Below, piece by piece: positions 10,990-20,428 of a stretch of 64,000 bases of DNA. This DNA comes from Aquabacterium olei (lineage in GTDB: Bacteria; Pseudomonadota; Gammaproteobacteria; Burkholderiales; Burkholderiaceae_C): positions 2,666,001-2,730,000 of the forward strand of contig NZ_CP029210.1 of the NCBI RefSeq assembly GCF_003100395.1. The letters are read 5' to 3'. The notes under the pieces were generated by a model. The model worked only from the letters and a program-made list of their open reading frames with translations. It was not told where the DNA came from and searched no databases. Numbering within the stretch: position 1 is the first letter of the stretch; every line of letters starts with the position of its first letter. The position numbers and the translations under genes were made by a program.

Positions 10990-11064
10990 TCAGCGGTTGG
11001 CGATGTACATCGTGATTTCGAAGCCAAAGCGCAGATCGGTGGCGGCAGGGGTTTCCCAGGTCAT
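10990..11064 (-). CDS. pqqA: PQQ precursor peptide
   Basis: This 24-residue peptide is the substrate from which PQQ is cut. It contains the required glutamate and tyrosine three residues apart, E16 and Y20 in EITMY, after a conserved RFGFE context, and ends in NR. An AGGAG ribosome site lies seven bases before the ATG. As first gene of pqqABCDE it is expected to be translated in large excess; the 69-base gap to pqqB may hold an RNA structure that sets that ratio. Confidence 0.95.
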   Translation of the reverse strand: MTWETPAATDLRFGFEITMYIANR

Positions 11065-11204
11065 GAACAGTCTCCTTTGAGGGGTGGCGCACGGGCGGGT
11101 TGCCCGCACAAGCCATCACGGCGTGACGGCTGAACTCACTGTAGGCAAGACGGTCGGCCCCCACCATCACGGGTTTCCTGCAGCCCGGCTCATGAATTTC
11201 TGGA

Positions 11205-11243
11205 GTCCCGTTCTGGGACAGTGTGTGACACACCGTGGCACAC
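11205..11243. promoter_or_regulatory. inverted and direct repeats between pqqA and pip
   Basis: Two perfect inverted repeats abut each other: GTCCC-GTTCT-GGGAC (11205-11219) and GTGTG-TGA-CACAC (11221-11233). The second is followed by a near-copy of its right half, so GTGACACAC and GTGGCACAC form a direct repeat. They lie in the 212-base divergent gap, about 140 bases from pqqA and 35-70 bases from pip. They look like operators. The protein that binds them is not identified; the LuxR-type regulator at 13634 is one candidate. Confidence 0.45.
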
Positions 11244-11276
11244 CCCACACCGCCGTCGCGCTGCTAGCATCCCGCC

Positions 11277-12278
11277 ATGCCCACGTCTGCCCGGCTGCCC
11301 GAACCGCCCCTGCCGTCTTCTGCACCGCGTCTGCAGGATTCCGGCTGGCTCGACGTGGGGGCCGGCCATCACATCGCCTGGGCGCGCTACGGTGCGCCAG
11401 AGGGCGCGCCTGCGGTCGTGCTGCACGGCGGCCCGGGCAGTGGCAGCAGCCTGCGCCACCTCGAATTCTTCGACCTGACGCGCTGGCAGGTGGTGCTGTT
11501 CGACCAGCGCGGATGCGGCCGCAGCACGCCCCTGGGCGGCATCGCGCACAACACCACGGCCGATCTCGTTGCAGACATCGAGGCCCTGCGGCAGCACCTC
11601 GGCATCCCGCGCTGGCTCGTGGTGGGCGGCTCGTGGGGCGCCACGCTGGCCCTGGCATATGCCCTGCGCCACCGTGAACGCTGCCTGGGCCTGCTGCTGC
11701 GCGGCACGTTCCTCGGCCAGCAGGCCGACGTGGACTGGTTCGTGGATGGCGCCCGTGCCATGCGCCCTGCTGCCTACGCCGAGTTCGCCCAGGGGCATGC
11801 GCCGCATACCCTGATCGATCGGTATGCCGAAGCCTTCAACGGAACCGACGCGGGGCAAGCCTGCCATGCGCTGGCTCGCTGGCTGCGCTGGGAAGCCGCG
11901 CTCGAAACGCCCATTGAGCCGCCCCCCGATGGCCCCACCCCGCCCGCACCTGGCAGCGCCGACGCCGACCGCCTGCGGGCCCGCGGGCGAATCCAGACGC
12001 ATTACCTGCGCCATCGCTGCTTCCTGGATGACGGTGCCCTGGTCGCGGGCGCACGCATGTTCGGCAAGCTGCCCGGCGTGCTGCTGCACGGCACGCACGA
12101 CCTTGTGTGCCGCCCCGCCAACGCCCAGGCCGTGCACGCCGCGTGGCCCGACAGCGTGCTGCACTGGGTGCCCGGCGCGGGCCACGCCCCATTCGAGCCC
12201 GCCATGCAGGCCGCCATGCGCCAGCAGCTGGCGCACTTTCTCGTCCATGGCCGCTTCGCCACGCAGGAGGCCCCATGA
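11277..12278 (+). CDS. pip: prolyl aminopeptidase (proline iminopeptidase)
   Basis: This alpha/beta-hydrolase fold peptidase releases N-terminal proline from small peptides in the cytoplasm. The 333-residue protein has the oxyanion motif HGGPG at residues 50-54, the DQRGCGRS segment characteristic of the family, and nucleophile serine 119 in GGSWG. Aspartate and histidine of the triad fall in HGTHD and GAGHAPF near the end. It is divergent from pqqA, and its stop overlaps the start of the sensor kinase, so it heads a three-gene operon. Confidence 0.9.
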   Translation: MPTSARLPEPPLPSSAPRLQDSGWLDVGAGHHIAWARYGAPEGAPAVVLHGGPGSGSSLRHLEFFDLTRWQVVLFDQRGCGRSTPLGGIAHNTTADLVADIEALRQHLGIPRWLVVGGSWGATLALAYALRHRERCLGLLLRGTFLGQQADVDWFVDGARAMRPAAYAEFAQGHAPHTLIDRYAEAFNGTDAGQACHALARWLRWEAALETPIEPPPDGPTPPAPGSADADRLRARGRIQTHYLRHRCFLDDGALVAGARMFGKLPGVLLHGTHDLVCRPANAQAVHAAWPDSVLHWVPGAGHAPFEPAMQAAMRQQLAHFLVHGRFATQEAP

Positions 12279-13633
12279 GCCTGCGCCTGCGCCTCACGCT
12301 CGTCGTCGTCGCCTTGATGGCGCTCACGGTGAGCCTGCTCGCCTGGCGTGAAATCAACGGCACACGGCGCAGCGTGCACGAAGAAATCGAGGCCGCCAGC
12401 CGCGTGGCCGTGCAGGTACTGCGGGTGGTGAACCAGCTGCCCTTCGACGAAGCCCGGATCATGGTGCAGGGCCTGGGCCGCGTGCGCGCCAACGAGATCA
12501 CCCTGTTCGACGCACAGGGCAGCGTGGCCTATGTGTCGCCCCCCTCGCCCTACAAGCCCGGCCGGCAGGCACCCGACTGGTTTGCCGGGCTTGTCACACC
12601 GCGCACCGCGGTGCAGGACATCGCGCTGCCGGGCGGCCGCCTGTCGGTGCGGCCCGATCCATCCCGTGCGGTGCTCGATGGCTGGGACGAGTTCGTCCAG
12701 CTCATGCTGCATGTGGCCGCCGGGCTGGTGGTGGTGGGAGGCTTCACCGCGCTGACGCTGGTGCGCACCCTGGCCCCGCTGGCCCGCATCGAAGCGGCCC
12801 TGCGCAGCCTGCAACGCGGCCAGTACGACACCCGCCTGCCCGCCCTGCCCGGACGCGAGGCCGCCCTGATGAGCCAGGCCTTCAACGACATGGCGCAGTC
12901 CATCCAGGACAACCTGCACGCCCGCGACGAAGCACGGGCCGCCCAGGCCAGCCTGGCCCAATCGCGCGAGCTGACCCAGGTCATCCTCCAGCGCGTGGAG
13001 GCCGAGCGCGCCCGCATCGCCCGTGACCTGCATGACGAACTGGGGCAGCAGCTGACCGCCCTGCGCACGGTGGCTCAGGTGTTGAGCCAGGACCCGGCCC
13101 TGATGCGCGACAAGGCCGAACTGGTGGGCCTGCTCAAGCGCGTGTCCGACGACATGGCCGCCAGCCTGCAGGGCATGCTGCCGCGCCTGCGCCCGCTCGC
13201 ACTCGACCGCCTGGGCCTGCAGGATGCCCTGTCGGATCTGCTGCTCGACTGGCGGCAGGTCGCGCCCACGCTCGACATCACGCTGCACGTCGCCCCCTTG
13301 CCGGACGGCTTGGGCGACACCCTGGCCACCGCGGCCTACCGCATCGTGCAAGAGGCCGTCACCAACGCGATCAAGCATGCACAGGCGCGCCGCATCACCG
13401 TGACGCTCACCTCCACCGACCACGCGCTCGAACTCACCGTGCAGGACGACGGAATCGGCCTGCCCGCCGCATGGCAACGCCCCGGCCACCACGGTCTCCT
13501 GGGCATTCGCGAGCGGGTTCAGGCACTTGGCGGCACACTGGCGCTTTCTGCCGCGCAGCCTGCAGCACCCCACCCTGGCCTGCGCCTGTCGGCCGCCCTG
13601 CCCTGGTCCCAGCCTCCTGTTTCAGGCACCTGA
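12275..13633 (+). CDS. sensor histidine kinase, MoxY/NarL type
   Basis: This is an inner-membrane sensor kinase of 452 residues. Transmembrane helices at about 6-24 and 142-164 enclose a periplasmic domain resembling the LapD/MoxY N-terminal type. A HAMP-like linker follows. The HisKA_3 dimerisation box has phospho-acceptor H253 in ARIARDLHDELGQQ, and the ATPase domain has the N box EAVTNAIKHA and the G boxes DDGIG and GLLGIRERV. It starts inside the pip stop codon and abuts its regulator. MoxY-like kinases are associated with methanol or alcohol oxidation, so control of PQQ-linked genes is an inference from location. Confidence 0.88.
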   Translation: MSLRLRLTLVVVALMALTVSLLAWREINGTRRSVHEEIEAASRVAVQVLRVVNQLPFDEARIMVQGLGRVRANEITLFDAQGSVAYVSPPSPYKPGRQAPDWFAGLVTPRTAVQDIALPGGRLSVRPDPSRAVLDGWDEFVQLMLHVAAGLVVVGGFTALTLVRTLAPLARIEAALRSLQRGQYDTRLPALPGREAALMSQAFNDMAQSIQDNLHARDEARAAQASLAQSRELTQVILQRVEAERARIARDLHDELGQQLTALRTVAQVLSQDPALMRDKAELVGLLKRVSDDMAASLQGMLPRLRPLALDRLGLQDALSDLLLDWRQVAPTLDITLHVAPLPDGLGDTLATAAYRIVQEAVTNAIKHAQARRITVTLTSTDHALELTVQDDGIGLPAAWQRPGHHGLLGIRERVQALGGTLALSAAQPAAPHPGLRLSAALPWSQPPVSGT

Positions 13634-14272
13634 ATGAGCTCTCGCCTTCACGTTCTCCTCGTCGACGACCACACCGTGGTGCGCATGGGCTTCCGGCTGC
13701 TGCTACAGACCACGCCGGACATCGTTGTCGCGGGCGAGGCCGACAGCGGCGAGCAGGCGCTGGAGCTCTATGCCGCCCTCCGCCCCGACGTCGTCGTGAT
13801 GGACATCACCATGCCGGGCATGGGCGGCATCGAGGCCGTGCGGCGCCTCGTGTCCTTCGACCGCGACGCCCGGGTGCTCGCCCTGTCGGCGCACGAAGAC
13901 GCCAGCCACCCGCGCCGCGTGCTGAAGGCAGGGGCCTGCGGCTACCTTTCCAAACGGGGCGCAGCCGAGGCGCTGGTGCAGGCCATCCGCGACGTGGCGG
14001 CGGGCCGCATCGCGCTCGATCCTCTGATTGCCCAGCGCCTGCACGCCGGCGAAGAAGCCGGCGCCACCGTGCTGGCCCGCCTGTCCGAGCGCGAGTTCGA
14101 GGCCTTTCTCGGACTGGCACGCGGGCAGAGCGTCCAGCAACTGGCCGAGGCCATGCAGTTGTCGGCCTCGACGGTCGGCACCTACCTCTACAACATCAAA
14201 CAGAAGCTGGGCCTGCAGAACCAGGCCGAAATGACCTTGCTGGCCGTGCGCGAAGGCCTGATCGAACCCTGA
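13634..14272 (+). CDS. LuxR/NarL-family response regulator
   Basis: This 212-residue protein pairs with the kinase just upstream; the TGA and ATG are adjacent. The receiver domain has acidic residues D11 and D12, phosphorylated D57 in VVVMD, and a lysine in YLSKRG. The C-terminal LuxR helix-turn-helix runs from about 145 to 205 (LSEREFEAFLGLARGQSVQQLAEAM, then STVGTYLYNIKQKLG). It probably binds DNA upstream of PQQ or alcohol-oxidation genes, but the target cannot be read from the sequence. Confidence 0.9.
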   Translation: MSSRLHVLLVDDHTVVRMGFRLLLQTTPDIVVAGEADSGEQALELYAALRPDVVVMDITMPGMGGIEAVRRLVSFDRDARVLALSAHEDASHPRRVLKAGACGYLSKRGAAEALVQAIRDVAAGRIALDPLIAQRLHAGEEAGATVLARLSEREFEAFLGLARGQSVQQLAEAMQLSASTVGTYLYNIKQKLGLQNQAEMTLLAVREGLIEP

Positions 14273-14369
14273 GGTGTACCCTCCCCCGTGTTTTCACGGA
14301 TAATCTGACAACGACGCCCGCCTGATTGGCGGTGCATGATCGCGTTTTCACCCCCTGCAAGGAACACAC

Positions 14370-15557
14370 ATGACCCGTGACGTCGTCTTCGTGGGCGCAG
14401 CCCGTACCGCCATCGGCAGCTTCGGTGGCTCGCTGAAGGACATTCCCCCTGCGCAACTCGGCGCGCTGGTCATCAAGACCGCGCTGGAACGCGCCGGCGT
14501 GGCCGCGAAGGACGTGGGCCACGTGGTGCTGGGCAACGTCATCCCCACCGTGCCGCAGGACGCCTACATCAGCCGCGTGGCCGCGCTGGAAGCCGGCGTG
14601 CCGCAGGAAACCCCCGCCTTCAACGTCAACCGCCTGTGCGGTTCGGGCCTGCAGGCCATCGTGTCGGCCGCTCAGTCCATCCTGCTGGGTGACTGCGACG
14701 TGGCCATCGGCGCCGGTGCCGAGTCCATGAGCCGTGGCGCCTACCTCGTCACCAGCAACCGCTGGGGCGCGCGCATGGGCGATGTCAAGATGCTGGACTA
14801 CATGCTGGGCGCCCTGCATGACCCGCGCCTGAACATCCACATGGGCATCACCGCCGAGAACGTCGCCGCCCGCCACGGCATCAGCCGCGAGCAGCAGGAC
14901 GCCTATGCCGCCGAATCGCAAGCGCGTGCCGCCAAGGCCATTGCCGCCGGCTTGTTCAAGGAGCAGATCGTGCCGGTCGAGATCAAGACCCGCAAGGGCG
15001 TGGTCCTGTTCGACACCGACGAAGGCGTGAAGGCCGACACCAGCGTCGACACCCTGGGCAAGATGAAGCCGGCCTTCAAGAAGGAAGAGGGCACGGTCAC
15101 CGCCGGCAACGCCTCGACCCTGAACGACGGCGCGGCAGCCGTGGTGATGGCCTCGGCCGAGAAGGCGAAGGAACTGGGCCTGAAGCCCCTGGCCCGCCTG
15201 GTGTCCTATGGCCACGCTGGCGTCGAACCCGAGTACATGGGCATCGGCCCCGTGCCGGCCTCGAAGGCCGCCCTGGCCAAGGCCGGCCTGACCGTGGCCG
15301 ACCTGGACGTCATCGAGTCCAACGAAGCCTTTGCCGCCCAGGCCTGTGCCGTGTCCAAGGAAATGGGCTTCCCGGCCGACAAGACCAACCCGAACGGCTC
15401 GGGCATCTCGCTGGGCCACCCGGTCGGTGCCACGGGCGCCATCCTGGTGACCAAGGCGCTGTACGAACTGCAGCGCGTGAATGGCCGCTACGCCCTGATC
15501 ACGATGTGCATTGGCGGCGGCCAGGGCATCGCCATGGTGATCGAGCGCCTGCAATAA
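14370..15557 (+). CDS. bktB: acetyl-CoA acetyltransferase / beta-ketothiolase
   Basis: The thiolase condenses two acetyl-CoA, or acetyl-CoA with a longer acyl-CoA such as propionyl-CoA, or cleaves the reverse. The 395-residue protein has nucleophile C90 in VNRLCGSGLQAI, the GHPVGATG histidine motif and the CIGGGQG active-site cysteine near the C-terminus. Wording around SYGHAG and MGIGPVPA matches BktB-type enzymes of polyhydroxyalkanoate synthesis better than PhaA, but substrate range is not certain. It stands alone between the regulator and a strong terminator. Confidence 0.88.
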   Translation: MTRDVVFVGAARTAIGSFGGSLKDIPPAQLGALVIKTALERAGVAAKDVGHVVLGNVIPTVPQDAYISRVAALEAGVPQETPAFNVNRLCGSGLQAIVSAAQSILLGDCDVAIGAGAESMSRGAYLVTSNRWGARMGDVKMLDYMLGALHDPRLNIHMGITAENVAARHGISREQQDAYAAESQARAAKAIAAGLFKEQIVPVEIKTRKGVVLFDTDEGVKADTSVDTLGKMKPAFKKEEGTVTAGNASTLNDGAAAVVMASAEKAKELGLKPLARLVSYGHAGVEPEYMGIGPVPASKAALAKAGLTVADLDVIESNEAFAAQACAVSKEMGFPADKTNPNGSGISLGHPVGATGAILVTKALYELQRVNGRYALITMCIGGGQGIAMVIERLQ

Positions 15558-15577
15558 GCGCCCGCCTACCACGCACC

Positions 15578-15600
15578 AAGGGGCCGCCAGGCCCCTTTTT
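15578..15600 (+). terminator. rho-independent terminator after the thiolase gene
   Basis: An eight-base-pair stem, AAGGGGCC with GGCCCCTT around a GCCA loop, runs into a tract of six thymines 21 bases after the thiolase stop codon. Confidence 0.85.
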
Positions 15601-15624
15601 CGTTTGCCCCTACCATTTCGCGCC

Positions 15625-16521
15625 ATGCATGACCTGAAGCTGCACCCGTGGTCCCACCCCGCCCGCGAAGGGTTCACCCTGCGGGGCTGGCACAGCGCTC
15701 CCAGCGGCAAGCCGTTGTTGCACGTGCTGCATGGCAACGGGTTCTGCGCCCGCATGTACGAGCCCATGCTGAAGCCGCTCAGCGCCCACTTCGACCTCTG
15801 GCTCAGCGACGTGCAGGGCCATGGCGACAGCGACCCGGGTGAGCGCTTTCTCGGCTGGAACCGCAACGCCGAACTGGCGCTGGAGGCGCTGCAGGCACAG
15901 GGCCCCATGTTCCGGCAGGTGCCGCACGTGGCCCTGGGGCACAGCTTCGGCGGCGTGCTCACGGCGTTGATGATGGCCGAGCACCCCCGGCACTTCGCGC
16001 GCGCCGTGCTGCTGGATCCGGTGCTGATGCCGCCGGCCATGCTGTTTGGCCTGACCCTGGCCGAGATGACGGGCACGGCCAAGCTCGCACCGCTGGCACG
16101 GCAGGCCCGGCAGCGCCGCCACCATTGGGCCAGCCGCGATGCCGCCTTCCAGGCACTGCACGGCCGCGGCGTCTACAAGGGCTGGACGGATGAGGCGCTG
16201 CACGCGTTCGTCACCCATGGCATGCGGGAAGCGCCCGACGGCAGCGTGAGCCTGAAATGCCCGCCCGCCCGCGAGGCAGAGATCTTCAGCAGCGGGCCCG
16301 AGCGACTGTGGGCCTCGCTGGGACGGGTGCGCACCCCCACCCTCGTCCTGCGGGCCTCGCACACCTTCGGCTTCGTGCGCGAGGCCGTCTCGCGCTGGAC
16401 CCTGGTCAACAACGCGGTGGAAGAGACCGAGTTTCCTGGCGGCCACTGCTTCATGCAGACCCACCCTGAAGACGCGGCACGGGCGGTGGCGGACTTTCTG
16501 ATCTCCCGGACCAAGGGTTAA
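15625..16521 (+). CDS. alpha/beta hydrolase
   Basis: This is a 298-residue alpha/beta-hydrolase of unknown substrate. HGNGF near residue 34 forms the oxyanion region, GHSFGG near 101 holds the nucleophile serine, and a late histidine lies in PGGHCFMQTHPEDAA. There is no signal peptide, so it is cytoplasmic. The first ATG is used; a TTG seven codons earlier is less likely. It lies between a terminator and an AraC-family gene and appears to be transcribed alone. Confidence 0.75.
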   Translation: MHDLKLHPWSHPAREGFTLRGWHSAPSGKPLLHVLHGNGFCARMYEPMLKPLSAHFDLWLSDVQGHGDSDPGERFLGWNRNAELALEALQAQGPMFRQVPHVALGHSFGGVLTALMMAEHPRHFARAVLLDPVLMPPAMLFGLTLAEMTGTAKLAPLARQARQRRHHWASRDAAFQALHGRGVYKGWTDEALHAFVTHGMREAPDGSVSLKCPPAREAEIFSSGPERLWASLGRVRTPTLVLRASHTFGFVREAVSRWTLVNNAVEETEFPGGHCFMQTHPEDAARAVADFLISRTKG

Positions 16522-16581
16522 CACCGAGCTCCGGCATTCAACTTGCTTTAATAATGGAGTCTCCGTTGGTGCACCCGCGCG

Positions 16582-17373
16582 GTGCCCGACGCGGCCGCAC
16601 GCTGCAACATGCTCCACACCCGCCTGATCCCCTTGAGTCCCGATGCGCACCACCATGCGCACGGGCACCACCAGCTCGTGCTGTCGGTGGACGGGAAAGC
16701 CGAGTTCGAGGTGGAAGGCCATGGCGGCGAGGTGTGTCGGATGCGGGCCTGCCTCGTACCCGGCAACGCCGAACACCAGTTCGCCGGGCTGGGCGACAAC
16801 CGCATGCTCATCATCGACTTCGACGCCGGGGACATGCAGACGCCCGACCTGGATGTCATGGGTCGCCTGTTCGCAGCGCCCCGTTACCCCCTGCTCGACG
16901 CCGACTTCCAACACCTGCTTTGCTACGCCAGTGCCGAGCTGAAACGCTTTGGCAGCGACCCCCTGCTGGCCCAGGGTCTGGGCGCCACCCTGCTTCGGGC
17001 GCTGCACCTGCGCCTGTTCGAGCAGGACACCCCCGCCCGCACAGGGCGCCTGGATGTCGGCCGCATCGACACCTTCATCAACCGGCACCTGGCACGCCCC
17101 ATCGGCGTGCATGAACTGGCTCAGGTGGCATGCATGAGCACGAGCCACTTTCACGCCGAGTTCAAGCGGATTGCCGGCATGACGCCCCATCAGTACCTGC
17201 TGCAGGCCCGGCTGAAGCGCGCCACCACGCTGCTGCGAGACAGTGGCCTGCCGGTGCCACAGATTGCAGAGGACTGCGGCTTCTCCAGCCAGAGCGCCCT
17301 GACCACGGCCATGAGCCGCCACCTGGGCATGACCCCCCGGCGCCTGCGCACAGCGCGTCTCGCCCAGGCCTGA
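16582..17373 (+). CDS. AraC-family transcriptional regulator
   Basis: The N-terminal half is a cupin sensor domain (HHHAHGHHQLVLSVDGKAEFEVEG), and the C-terminal half is an AraC DNA-binding domain with two helix-turn-helices (residues about 165-263, with VHELAQVACMSTSHFHAEFKRIAG and VPQIAEDCGFSSQSALTTAMSRH). The start is uncertain: GTG at 16582 or ATG at 16609, neither with a clear ribosome site. It is directly upstream of putP on the same strand, and three phased ATCGG repeats lie in between, so it probably activates putP. Confidence 0.82.
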   Translation: MPDAAARCNMLHTRLIPLSPDAHHHAHGHHQLVLSVDGKAEFEVEGHGGEVCRMRACLVPGNAEHQFAGLGDNRMLIIDFDAGDMQTPDLDVMGRLFAAPRYPLLDADFQHLLCYASAELKRFGSDPLLAQGLGATLLRALHLRLFEQDTPARTGRLDVGRIDTFINRHLARPIGVHELAQVACMSTSHFHAEFKRIAGMTPHQYLLQARLKRATTLLRDSGLPVPQIAEDCGFSSQSALTTAMSRHLGMTPRRLRTARLAQA

Positions 17374-17393
17374 ACAGCGCTCCGGCAGGCCCG

Positions 17394-17440
17394 CATCGGA
17401 GTTTTCCGAAAAACCATCGGAGAGTCGGTAAAAAAATCGG
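17394..17440 (+). promoter_or_regulatory. three phased ATCGG repeats upstream of putP
   Basis: CATCGGAG occurs at 17394 and again exactly 21 bases later at 17415, and a third ATCGG begins at 17436. The intervals of 21 and 20 bases equal two helical turns, so all three face the same side of DNA, as expected for AraC-family direct-repeat sites. A-rich runs separate them. The site is 140-185 bases before the putP ATG and just behind the AraC gene. Confidence 0.5.
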
Positions 17441-17579
17441 CCGACACTCCCCTACGCTGCCCACCAAGCCGCACCTCGCCCGCGGCGACCATGACACAGT
17501 CGCCCGCACTGCCGTGTCTCGGCACTGGCGCAAGCTGCTTCCCTCCACCCGCCCAGACGCCCCGCCAGGGGACCACCTC

Positions 17580-19064
17580 ATGAGCTTTTCCAACCCAACC
17601 CTGATCACCTTCGTGATCTACATCGCCGCCATGGTGCTGATCGGCTTCCTCGCCTATCGCTCCACCGAAAACCTGTCGGACTACATCCTGGGCGGGCGAA
17701 GTCTGGGCAGTTTCGTGACGGCCCTGTCCGCCGGCGCCTCCGACATGAGCGGCTGGCTGTTGATGGGCCTGCCCGGCGCACTGTTCGTGTCCGGCCTGTC
17801 TGAAAGCTGGATTGCCACCGGCCTGATCATCGGGGCCTGGCTCAACTGGTACTTCGTGGCCGGCCGCCTGCGCGTGCACACCGAACACAACGGCAACGCC
17901 CTGACGCTGCCGGATTACTTCAGCCACCGCTTCGAGGACAACAGCCGCGTGCTGCGCGTCCTGTCGGGCCTGGTGATCCTGGTGTTCTTCACCATCTACT
18001 GCGCCTCCGGCGTGGTGGCCGGTGCGCGCCTGTTCGAGAGCACCTTCGGCATGAGCTATGAAACCGCCCTGTGGGCCGGTGCGGCCGCCACGATCGCCTA
18101 CACCTTCGTCGGTGGCTTCCTGGCCGTGAGCTGGACGGACACCGTGCAGGCCAGCCTGATGATCTTCGCACTCATCCTCACGCCCATCGCCGTGATGCTG
18201 GCCACCGGGGGCATCGACCCGACACTGGCCGCGATCGAGATGAAGAACAGCGAAGCCTTCAACCTGTTCAAGGGCACGAGCGCCATCGGCATCGCCTCCC
18301 TCATGGCCTGGGGCCTGGGCTACTTCGGTCAGCCGCACATCCTGGCGCGCTTCATGGCCGTCGATTCGGTCAAGTCCATTCCGAACGCACGCCGCATCGG
18401 CATGATCTGGATGATCGCCTGCCTGGTGGGTGCCATGGCCGTCGGCTTCTTCGGCATCGCGTACTTCGCAGCCCATCCTGAACAGGCTCAACCGGTGATC
18501 CAGAACCCCGAGCGTGTGTTCATCGAACTGGCCAAGATCCTGTTCAACCCGTGGGTCGCCGGTGTGCTGCTGTCGGCCATCCTGGCTGCCGTGATGAGCA
18601 CGCTGAGCTGCCAGCTGCTGGTGTGCTCCAGCGCGCTGACCGAAGACTTCTACAAGCCCTTCTTCCGCCCGAACGCCTCTGAAAAGGAACTCGTGTGGGT
18701 GGGCCGTGCCATGGTGTTCGCCGTGGCCGTGATCGCCATCCTGCTCGCGACCAACCCGAACAACCGCGTGCTGGGCCTGGTGTCGTACGCCTGGGCCGGC
18801 TTCGGTGCCGCCTTCGGCCCGCTGGTGCTGTTCTCGGTGCTGTGGAAGGGCATGACCCGCAACGGCGCCCTGGCCGGCATGCTGGTCGGCGCCGTCACCG
18901 TGATCGTGTGGAAGCAGTTTGGCTGGCTGGGCCTGTACGAAATCATCCCTGGCTTCATCCTGTCCAGCATTGCCATCGTCGTGTTCAGCCTGATCGGCCC
19001 GAAACCGACCAAGCGCATGGTCGTGCGTTTCGAACGCGCCGACCGCGAGCACGCTGCGAGCTGA
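17580..19064 (+). CDS. putP: sodium/proline symporter
   Basis: PutP imports proline with sodium across the inner membrane. The 494-residue protein has about thirteen hydrophobic segments of the sodium:solute symporter family, begins [22 protein letters not shown], and contains the family signatures [18 protein letters not shown] near residue 50 and the [16 protein letters not shown] stretch in the middle. A terminator follows the stop. A neighbouring AraC regulator and glutamate dehydrogenase suggest a proline-to-glutamate catabolic setting, although putA is not in the window. Confidence 0.93.
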   Translation: MSFSNPTLITFVIYIAAMVLIGFLAYRSTENLSDYILGGRSLGSFVTALSAGASDMSGWLLMGLPGALFVSGLSESWIATGLIIGAWLNWYFVAGRLRVHTEHNGNALTLPDYFSHRFEDNSRVLRVLSGLVILVFFTIYCASGVVAGARLFESTFGMSYETALWAGAAATIAYTFVGGFLAVSWTDTVQASLMIFALILTPIAVMLATGGIDPTLAAIEMKNSEAFNLFKGTSAIGIASLMAWGLGYFGQPHILARFMAVDSVKSIPNARRIGMIWMIACLVGAMAVGFFGIAYFAAHPEQAQPVIQNPERVFIELAKILFNPWVAGVLLSAILAAVMSTLSCQLLVCSSALTEDFYKPFFRPNASEKELVWVGRAMVFAVAVIAILLATNPNNRVLGLVSYAWAGFGAAFGPLVLFSVLWKGMTRNGALAGMLVGAVTVIVWKQFGWLGLYEIIPGFILSSIAIVVFSLIGPKPTKRMVVRFERADREHAAS

Positions 19065-19079
19065 TCGCACAGACAGAAC

Positions 19080-19106
19080 AAACGGGGCCTTGTGCCCCGT
19101 TTTCCT
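19080..19106 (+). terminator. rho-independent terminator after putP
   Basis: The stem AAACGGGGC and GCCCCGTTT encloses a five-base loop and is followed by a thymine-rich stretch, 16 bases after the putP stop codon. Confidence 0.8.
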
Positions 19107-19140
19107 TTCCGGCGCTTCTTTTCAACAACAGGAGGTTTTC

Positions 19141-20424
19141 TTGAGCACCGAACGTTTCCCGTCCTACATCGACCCCGCCGCCCCTGGCCCATGGGGCATG
19201 TTCCTGGAGCAACTCGACCGCGTCGAGCCCCACCTGGGCCCGCTGGCCCGGATGATGGACACCCTGCGCCGCCCCAAGCGCATCCTGGCGGTCGACGTGC
19301 CCATCCACCGTGACGACGGCACCATCTACCACGTCGAGGGCTACCGGGTGCAGCACAACCTGTCGCGCGGCCCGGGCAAGGGCGGCGTGCGTTACCACCC
19401 CGGCGTGAACCTGTCCGAGGTGATGGCGCTGGCCGGCTGGATGACGATCAAGAACGCCGCCGTGAACCTGCCCTTCGGTGGCGCCAAGGGCGGCATCCGG
19501 GTCGACCCGGCCACGCTGTCCACCGCCGAGCTCGAGCGCCTGACGCGCCGCTACACCAGCGAGATCGGCGTGATCATCGGTCCCGACCGCGACATCCCGG
19601 CACCCGATGTCAACACCAACGAGCAGACCATGGCGTGGATGATGGACACCTACTCCATCAACCAGGGCGGCACGCAACCGCGGGTCGTGACCGGCAAGCC
19701 CATCACCATGGGCGGCAGCCTCGGGCGGCGCGAGTCCACCGGCCGGGGTTGCTTCGTGGTGGCCCGCGAAGCGATGCGCAAACTCGCCATCCCGATGGAA
19801 GGCGCCCGCATCGCCATCCAAGGCTTTGGCAATGTGGGCAGCGCCGCAGCACGGGCCTTTCACGCCGCGGGCGCGCGCATCGTGGCGGTGCAGGACGCGA
19901 CGGGCACCGTGCACAACGAGGCGGGCATCGACCCCGCCGCGCTGGATCGCCACATCCGACAGGATGGCGGCCGGGTTGCCGACTTCCCTGGTGCGATCCC
20001 GGTTGCGGACGAGGATTTCTGGGCGCTGCCTTGCGAGGTGCTGCTGCCGGCGGCTCTGGAAGGCCAGATCACGCGCGACAACGCCCGCAGCGTGAAGGCC
20101 CGCCTGGTGGTCGAAGGCGCCAACGGCCCGACCACGCCGGAAGCCGAAGACATCCTGCTCGACCAGGGCTGCCTGGTGCTGCCGGACGTGCTGGCCAACG
20201 CTGGCGGCGTGACGGTCAGCTACTTCGAGTGGGTGCAGAACGCGTCGAGCTTCTTCTGGACGGAAGACGACATCAACGCGCGGCTCGACCGGGTGCTGAC
20301 CGAAGCGTTCGAGGCGATCTGGCAGGTGGCCGCGGCGCGCCAGGTGCCACTGCGCACGGCGGCCTTCATCACCGCCTGCACGCGCGTGCTCGAAGCCCGC
20401 GCGCTGCGCGGGCTCTATCCCTGA
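19141..20424 (+). CDS. gdhA: glutamate dehydrogenase
   Basis: The enzyme interconverts glutamate and 2-oxoglutarate with ammonia. The protein is 427 residues long. The N-terminal dimerisation domain has the glutamate-binding segment [11 protein letters not shown], the catalytic-lysine region [10 protein letters not shown], and [23 protein letters not shown]. The C-terminal Rossmann domain has [10 protein letters not shown]. The start is a TTG six bases after a full AGGAGG ribosome site; an upstream ATG would run through the putP terminator. The family also includes leucine and phenylalanine dehydrogenases, but the length fits glutamate. Coenzyme preference cannot be read with confidence. Confidence 0.9.
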   Translation: MSTERFPSYIDPAAPGPWGMFLEQLDRVEPHLGPLARMMDTLRRPKRILAVDVPIHRDDGTIYHVEGYRVQHNLSRGPGKGGVRYHPGVNLSEVMALAGWMTIKNAAVNLPFGGAKGGIRVDPATLSTAELERLTRRYTSEIGVIIGPDRDIPAPDVNTNEQTMAWMMDTYSINQGGTQPRVVTGKPITMGGSLGRRESTGRGCFVVAREAMRKLAIPMEGARIAIQGFGNVGSAAARAFHAAGARIVAVQDATGTVHNEAGIDPAALDRHIRQDGGRVADFPGAIPVADEDFWALPCEVLLPAALEGQITRDNARSVKARLVVEGANGPTTPEAEDILLDQGCLVLPDVLANAGGVTVSYFEWVQNASSFFWTEDDINARLDRVLTEAFEAIWQVAAARQVPLRTAAFITACTRVLEARALRGLYP

Positions 20425-20428
20425 GCCT

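Noticed and set aside
11065..11200. A sigma-54 promoter for pqqA
   Set aside because: A GG...GC pair is visible in the minus-strand sequence, but the spacing is nine rather than ten bases and the surrounding consensus is poor.
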